A DNA stretch of 64,000 nucleotides, taken from NCBI GenBank assembly GCA_934692485.1, contig CAKUTX010000003.1, forward strand, positions 178,653 to 242,652, read 5' to 3'. Both the position numbers and the translations under genes were made by a program. The notes under the pieces are model-generated. The model did not search any database. It saw nothing but the letters and a program-made list of their open reading frames with translations, and was not told the DNA's origin. How positions within the stretch are numbered: position 1 is the stretch's first letter; each line of letters starts with the position of its first letter. Source of the stretch: an uncultured Candidatus Melainabacteria bacterium. Its GTDB lineage: Bacteria; Cyanobacteriota; Vampirovibrionia; Gastranaerophilales; Gastranaerophilaceae. Positions 59,780 through 64,000 of this stretch are shown piece after piece.

Positions 59780-61048
59780 ATGCAAAAAATTATTAATAAA
59801 TCTTTTGGACTTCATGGCGACATTACTGTTCCAGCTGACAAGTCAATATCACATAGAGCTGTTATGTTTGCGTCTCTTGCGAAAGGCAAGTCTGTAATTA
59901 AAAATTTTTCTAAAGGGCAAGATCCTCTTTCTTCTCTTAATGTTTGCAAAACATTAGGGATAAATGCGGAATTCAAAGATGATTTAATTATTTCCTCTAA
60001 TGGCGCTTTTATCCCGCCTAAAAGCTTGTTAGATTGCGGAAATTCAGGAACCACGATGAGATTAATGGCTGGAATTCTTGCAGGTCAAAATTTTAATTCA
60101 AAATTAATTGGCGATGAAAGTCTGTCAAATCGACCGATGAAAAGGATTATTGAACCTTTATCTCTTATGGGCGCAGAAATTATAACAAATAACTTCAAAG
60201 CTCCTTTAATAATAACAGGGAAGTCACTCAATCCAATAAACTACACCTCAAAACTTGCTTCTGCACAGGTAAAATCGTGCATCTTGCTTGCCGGTTTGAA
60301 TGTTAATGGGACAACAACTTTTTCAGAACCATATTTATCTCGTAATCATACGGAAATAATGCTTAAATACATGGGCGCTGATATTTCGACGGAAGGAAAC
60401 ACAACAAAAATCCGTAAATCTATACTTGAGCCCAAAACGATTGAAATCTGTGGAGATATTTCATCCGCAGCGTATTTTATTGTCGCAGCCCTAATTGTTC
60501 CAAATTCAAAAATCATCCTCAAAAACGTTGGACTTAACCCAACTAGAACGGGTATTCTCGATGTCGTAAAAAAAATGGGCGGAAATATCGAAATTCTAGA
60601 TAAAAGAAACATTTCAGGCGAAGATGTCGGAGATATACAAATTTCCTATTCTAAATTAAAAGCATGCACTATTGAAAAAGATATAATTCCAAGATTAATT
60701 GATGAATTGCCAGTTATAGCAGTACTCGCAACTCAAGCGGAAGGGACTACTATAGTGAAAGATGCGCAAGATTTAAGAAACAAAGAGTCCGATAGAATTA
60801 AAACTATCGTACAAGAATTAAAAAAACTTGGTGCTGACATAATAGAAACTCCGGACGGTTTTGTTATTAACGGGCGAAATAAGCTAATCGGCGATTGCGA
60901 AGTTGAAACGTTTCAAGACCACAGACTCGCAATGAGCCTGTTTGTTGCCGGATTGATTTGTCAAAAACCAGTTTGTATCAACAATTTTGAATGGGTAAAT
61001 ATATCTTTTCCGGAATTTGAAGAATTATTTTCAAAACTCGATTTGTAA
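59780..61048 (+). CDS. aroA: 3-phosphoshikimate 1-carboxyvinyltransferase (EPSP synthase)
   Basis: Condenses shikimate-3-phosphate with PEP in the shikimate pathway. The 422 residues contain VPADKSISHRAVMFASLAKGKS, LLDCGNSGTTMRLMAG, SLSNRPMKRIIEPL, QVKSCILLAGL, DISSAAYFIVAAL and RNKESDRIKTIVQELKKLG. All active-site elements look present. No adjacent shikimate genes. Monocistronic. Confidence 0.95.
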   Translation: MQKIINKSFGLHGDITVPADKSISHRAVMFASLAKGKSVIKNFSKGQDPLSSLNVCKTLGINAEFKDDLIISSNGAFIPPKSLLDCGNSGTTMRLMAGILAGQNFNSKLIGDESLSNRPMKRIIEPLSLMGAEIITNNFKAPLIITGKSLNPINYTSKLASAQVKSCILLAGLNVNGTTTFSEPYLSRNHTEIMLKYMGADISTEGNTTKIRKSILEPKTIEICGDISSAAYFIVAALIVPNSKIILKNVGLNPTRTGILDVVKKMGGNIEILDKRNISGEDVGDIQISYSKLKACTIEKDIIPRLIDELPVIAVLATQAEGTTIVKDAQDLRNKESDRIKTIVQELKKLGADIIETPDGFVINGRNKLIGDCEVETFQDHRLAMSLFVAGLICQKPVCINNFEWVNISFPEFEELFSKLDL

Positions 61049-61152
61049 CAATATGTTAACCATTTTTTTAAAATTTTATCAATTTTTACTGACCAAATTT
61101 GTTTATATATAAGTAAGGTTAGGTTAAATTTATTACTGAAAGGTTGGTAAAT

Positions 61153-62193
61153 ATGGTAGCAAATGTTGGAGGTTTTTATCCTGGTTTAATGCAAACCAGA
61201 AATATGTCACCAATGTGCGATGATTTCATGGCTCAACAAATGTACAATCAAGCTGCATTACTACAGGGCTATAAACAACCGCAAACAGATTCATTTGACA
61301 AAAGTGAAAGTGGCTCAACGTTAGTACCAGCTCTTGAAGGCGGAGCTTTAGCTGGAGGTGCAGCTGCTCTAGGCACTTATTTTTGGGGCACCAACCCATT
61401 CAATAAAGATGGAAAAATTAATTCTGCACTTCTTGAAAAATTAAATGATGCAAACGTTAAAGATGATGCCGTTTCAAAATATGTTGAACTATACAAAAAA
61501 CAAGCTCAACCAACTTTTGATAGACTTAATATCAAAAATCTTGAAGAATACGGAGCAATCAAAAAATTCGCAACAGTTACAAATTTGGAGGACTTGCCTG
61601 AAGAAACAAGAAAATTAATACCTGATACTATTAAAACTCCAGACGAGGCTAAAAATCTTGTTGAAGAAGCTCAAAAAGAATTAAAAAATATTGACAAAGA
61701 AAAAATATTAAAAGTCGCAAAATCCTCAGCAAAACAAAATTCTTTGTCTTTCCATAATTCAATTTTATCTAAATTGCAATCTTTTGAAACAAAAGTAAAA
61801 AATTTAGGCAAAGATGCAACTAAGGCTGATATAGAAAAACTTCTTGCAGAAAACCCAAAAGCATTCGGACTTAAAGGAACTAAAGTAGAAATTGCAAAAC
61901 AAGCCGAACATCTTGCTTTGAGATACGATACTCAAGAAAAATTATTACAAAATATTCAAACACGTATAACTAATAGACAAAGAAAAATTAACTCGATTAA
62001 CTTAAAACTTGAATCTCAATTTAAAAACTGTTGGGATAGTGAAACAAAAGCATTTACTAAAGATGCTCCAGACTTATTAAAAAATTCTTTCAAAAACTTT
62101 AAATGGAATAAAGTAGCTAAATTTGGTGGAATTGCAGCAATTGGCGGATTAATTTTAGGCGCATTATTCGGCAATAGCAACAAAGCAGCATAA
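61153..62193 (+). CDS. hypothetical helical protein with glycine-rich segments
   Basis: This 346-residue protein has an N-terminal region with several Met and Gln, a glycine/alanine-rich hydrophobic segment at about 60-80 (ALEGGALAGGAAALGTYFWG), a long charged helical middle, and a C-terminal hydrophobic GGIAAIGGLILGALFG. It shows no known domain. ATG 61153 is preferred (AAAGG about 9 bases upstream); the in-frame TTG 61144 is less likely. Similar in style to the 10039-12281 products. Confidence 0.7.
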   Translation: MVANVGGFYPGLMQTRNMSPMCDDFMAQQMYNQAALLQGYKQPQTDSFDKSESGSTLVPALEGGALAGGAAALGTYFWGTNPFNKDGKINSALLEKLNDANVKDDAVSKYVELYKKQAQPTFDRLNIKNLEEYGAIKKFATVTNLEDLPEETRKLIPDTIKTPDEAKNLVEEAQKELKNIDKEKILKVAKSSAKQNSLSFHNSILSKLQSFETKVKNLGKDATKADIEKLLAENPKAFGLKGTKVEIAKQAEHLALRYDTQEKLLQNIQTRITNRQRKINSINLKLESQFKNCWDSETKAFTKDAPDLLKNSFKNFKWNKVAKFGGIAAIGGLILGALFGNSNKAA

Positions 62194-62218
62194 AACAATC
62201 TCTTACATTCCCTTACAA

Positions 62219-62247
62219 CAAAGCCCTGATTAAAATCAGGGCTTTGT
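62219..62247. terminator. bidirectional intrinsic terminator
   Basis: CAAAGCCCTGAT, TAAA loop, ATCAGGGCTTTG followed by TT. Between convergent genes ending at 62193 and 62252. Confidence 0.85.
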
Positions 62248-62251
62248 TCGT

Positions 62252-63514
62252 TTAAACATTTACTAAGTTCTTAACCGTTCTTGGAATTGTAAAACCAAAA
62301 CTGCAATTTTTTTGTTCATCGCTACTTGCGTAAACCTGACCGTTATGCGCATCTATTATTTGTTTGGATAGGTACAATCCCAAACCAGTACTGGTTTTGA
62401 TTGATTTTGAATGTTTGACTTGTTTATACTTTGCAAAAATATCTTTCATTTGTTCTTTATTTATATATTCTGACTTGTTTTTTATTTCAAACTTAATTGA
62501 ATCACTTTTGTCAGAAATAAAAATTTCAATCTGCGAGTTTTTAAAACCATGACTTATTGCATTACCAATAAGATTAATCAATACCCTTTTTATTTGAACT
62601 TTATCCGCAACAACAGTATTTGTTTCTAAATCAGAATTAATAACCAAAGACTGACCTCTTTCGTTAAGCAAATTAGAAAGTCCTTTAGCCGTTTCTTTTA
62701 TCAATGATATAATATCAAATTTCTCTGGATTAATCTTAATTAACCCGTTATCATACAAATAAGTATCTAAAATAGTAAAAATCAAATCATACATATAATT
62801 GCACGAACTTTTAATCTGATTAATCATTTCTTCTTGTTCAGAATTTAATTTACCAAAAGTTCCGCCCAACAACAAATCCAAAGCATGAATTTGTGCAATA
62901 GTCGGAGTTTTCAAATCATGAGTAAGCGTTGCAATAAAATTAGATTTTCTTTCTTCTAAATCTTTTACATCATCAATATTTCTAAAAATAATAACTAAAC
63001 TTAAAATATCTCCTTTTTCATCAAACACTGGAGCTTTAACTATTCTGAACCAATGTGACTGACCATTTGCCAATTCAACAATGCGTTCTTCTGAAATAAT
63101 TCTTTTTTCCTTTAAAACAATATTATCTTCATCTTTGCTAAATTGCTGATTTTTAAGAAAATTATAAGCATTAGTTCCGATTAACTTTTCTTTTTTCTCC
63201 CCTATTAAACTTGCCAGTTGGTCATTTGCCATCAAAATTTTTCCATCTAACGATTTTAAGAAAATAATAAACGGAGAATTATTAATAATAGCATTCATTT
63301 GGAAATACTGCGTACTTAATTTCTTTTCTAATTTTCTGTAATCATAAAGATTTAGCACTTTTAGCATAGCCGAAATTAAAAGAAACAAAACAACAATCAA
63401 AAAAGCATCTTTCACATCTAAAACAATGTTTGGAAACAATCGAGGAGAAACCAACCCATAAAATAAAATTAAAGAAAATATTAAAAGCAAACCAAATTTT
63501 TTCAACTCGTCCAT
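62252..63514 (-). CDS. PAS sensor histidine kinase (intact)
   Basis: This 420-residue protein has two N-terminal membrane helices (about 5-55), a PAS domain (about 70-190) with NNSPFIIFLKSLDGKILMAND, a HisKA domain with ATLTHDLKTPT, and a HATPase domain with NLIGNAISHG and STGLGLYLSKQIIDAHNG. It is paralogous to the kinase at 42922, which has lost its ATP-binding boxes. ATG 63514 is chosen over GTG 63529 (GGGG 10 bases upstream). No response regulator adjacent. Confidence 0.9.
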   Translation of the reverse strand: MDELKKFGLLLIFSLILFYGLVSPRLFPNIVLDVKDAFLIVVLFLLISAMLKVLNLYDYRKLEKKLSTQYFQMNAIINNSPFIIFLKSLDGKILMANDQLASLIGEKKEKLIGTNAYNFLKNQQFSKDEDNIVLKEKRIISEERIVELANGQSHWFRIVKAPVFDEKGDILSLVIIFRNIDDVKDLEERKSNFIATLTHDLKTPTIAQIHALDLLLGGTFGKLNSEQEEMINQIKSSCNYMYDLIFTILDTYLYDNGLIKINPEKFDIISLIKETAKGLSNLLNERGQSLVINSDLETNTVVADKVQIKRVLINLIGNAISHGFKNSQIEIFISDKSDSIKFEIKNKSEYINKEQMKDIFAKYKQVKHSKSIKTSTGLGLYLSKQIIDAHNGQVYASSDEQKNCSFGFTIPRTVKNLVNV

Positions 63515-63760
63515 CTTACAAGACCCCACTATATCATCCTATTAGTTTTGTACTACACGCATACCTTAATTGATATTACCTGAATGTCTAATTTTACATT
63601 TACAAACAATATAAATTACTTCACAAATTATTATACAACATAAATAGGTTAATAAAAAATCAATGACATTGTCATTTTTACAATTTTAAAAATTTTTTAC
63701 AATTTGGTTAAATATTTATTGGATTTTCACCACTTAAATAAAATTTTGACACTAAAAAAC

Positions 63761-63824
<64 letters not shown>

Positions 63825-63832
<8 letters not shown>

Positions 63833-64000
63833 AGAATAAACATTCTGAACATATACAATTTTCAAACTTTCTGGGCTTGCGGTAGTTCCTACCTTCCCTC
63901 TCCTCGGAAGATAATCAATCTTCCTCGTCGGCAGAGTGCCACAGTCCCAGAACAAACATTCTGAACATATACAATTTTCAAGCTTTCTGGGCTTGCGGTA
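63825..64000 (-). repeat. 116-bp tandem repeat next to tRNA-Met, cloverleaf-like
   Basis: ACAGTCCCAGAAYAAACATTCTGAACATATAC recurs at 63825 and 63941, a 116-base period, with the second copy running to the window edge. Each unit holds the first bases of tRNA-Met, its upstream region and a structured segment (63876-63950) able to form a closing stem and three hairpins. Confidence 0.6.

Overview
The window is AT-rich and densely coding. It looks like chromosomal DNA of a gut-type, non-photosynthetic cyanobacterial relative (Vampirovibrionia/Melainabacteria, probably Gastranaerophilales). That placement is inferred from the many prepilin-like proteins opening with FTLAEVLITLGIIGVV, from the lysA-cdaA gene order, and from numerous lineage-type hypothetical proteins; no rRNA marker is present to confirm it. 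Only two tRNA genes (Ser-GGA, Met-CAT) are seen. There is no rRNA, CRISPR array, transposase or prophage.

Layout. 0-8.3 kb: a two-gene hypothetical operon, mazG, a pilin-like gene, the pgpH-ybeY-dgkA operon, a second pilin-like gene with a GC-rich repeat leader and a poly-G tract, and a GT2 glycosyltransferase. 8.3-23 kb: a PMT-type glycosyltransferase, a two-gene operon of large hypotheticals, the lysA-cdaA-yitT operon (c-di-AMP synthase; pgpH is the likely c-di-AMP phosphodiesterase), nanE-ROK kinase-small ORF-UbiA prenyltransferase, an M16 peptidase, a type-4 uracil-DNA glycosylase, and ilvB with a pilin-like partner. 23-38 kb: exported coiled-coil proteins, rph, membrane proteins including three tandem paralogues, prfB with a programmed frameshift, a 5'-nucleotidase-type phosphatase, glyS, and two small XRE regulators, each divergent from a pilin-like gene. 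38-48 kb: galE, an acyltransferase, a HEXXH protein, an MlaD-like protein, a sensor kinase with a degraded ATP-binding domain, a SIMPL protein, an EamA transporter and an orphan AAA+ ATPase. 48-57.2 kb: one 11-gene minus-strand surface-glycan operon (aminotransferases, acyl/acetyltransferases, radical SAM, WbqC, KAS III, ACP, SDR, beta-propeller hydrolase, GT2), read here as making and attaching an acylated amino sugar. 57.4-64 kb: a deacetylase-like gene, a roughly 1.4 kb segment bounded by 80-bp direct repeats at the tRNA-Ser 3' end and carrying an ADP-ribosyltransferase-like gene, aroA, a hypothetical, an intact paralogue of the sensor kinase, and tRNA-Met next to a 116-bp tandem repeat.

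The most unusual signals are four. (1) Two pilin-like genes carry GC-rich modular repeats inserted between start codon and prepilin motif, sharing peptide modules in the same reading frame. (2) There are two G10 tracts, one that currently puts a pilin gene out of frame and one inside a glycan acyltransferase, which suggests phase variation of surface structures. (3) A short N-terminal F-[TKRQ]-[GAS] motif recurs in otherwise unrelated proteins that lack signal peptides. (4) The tRNA-Ser-bounded toxin-like islet.
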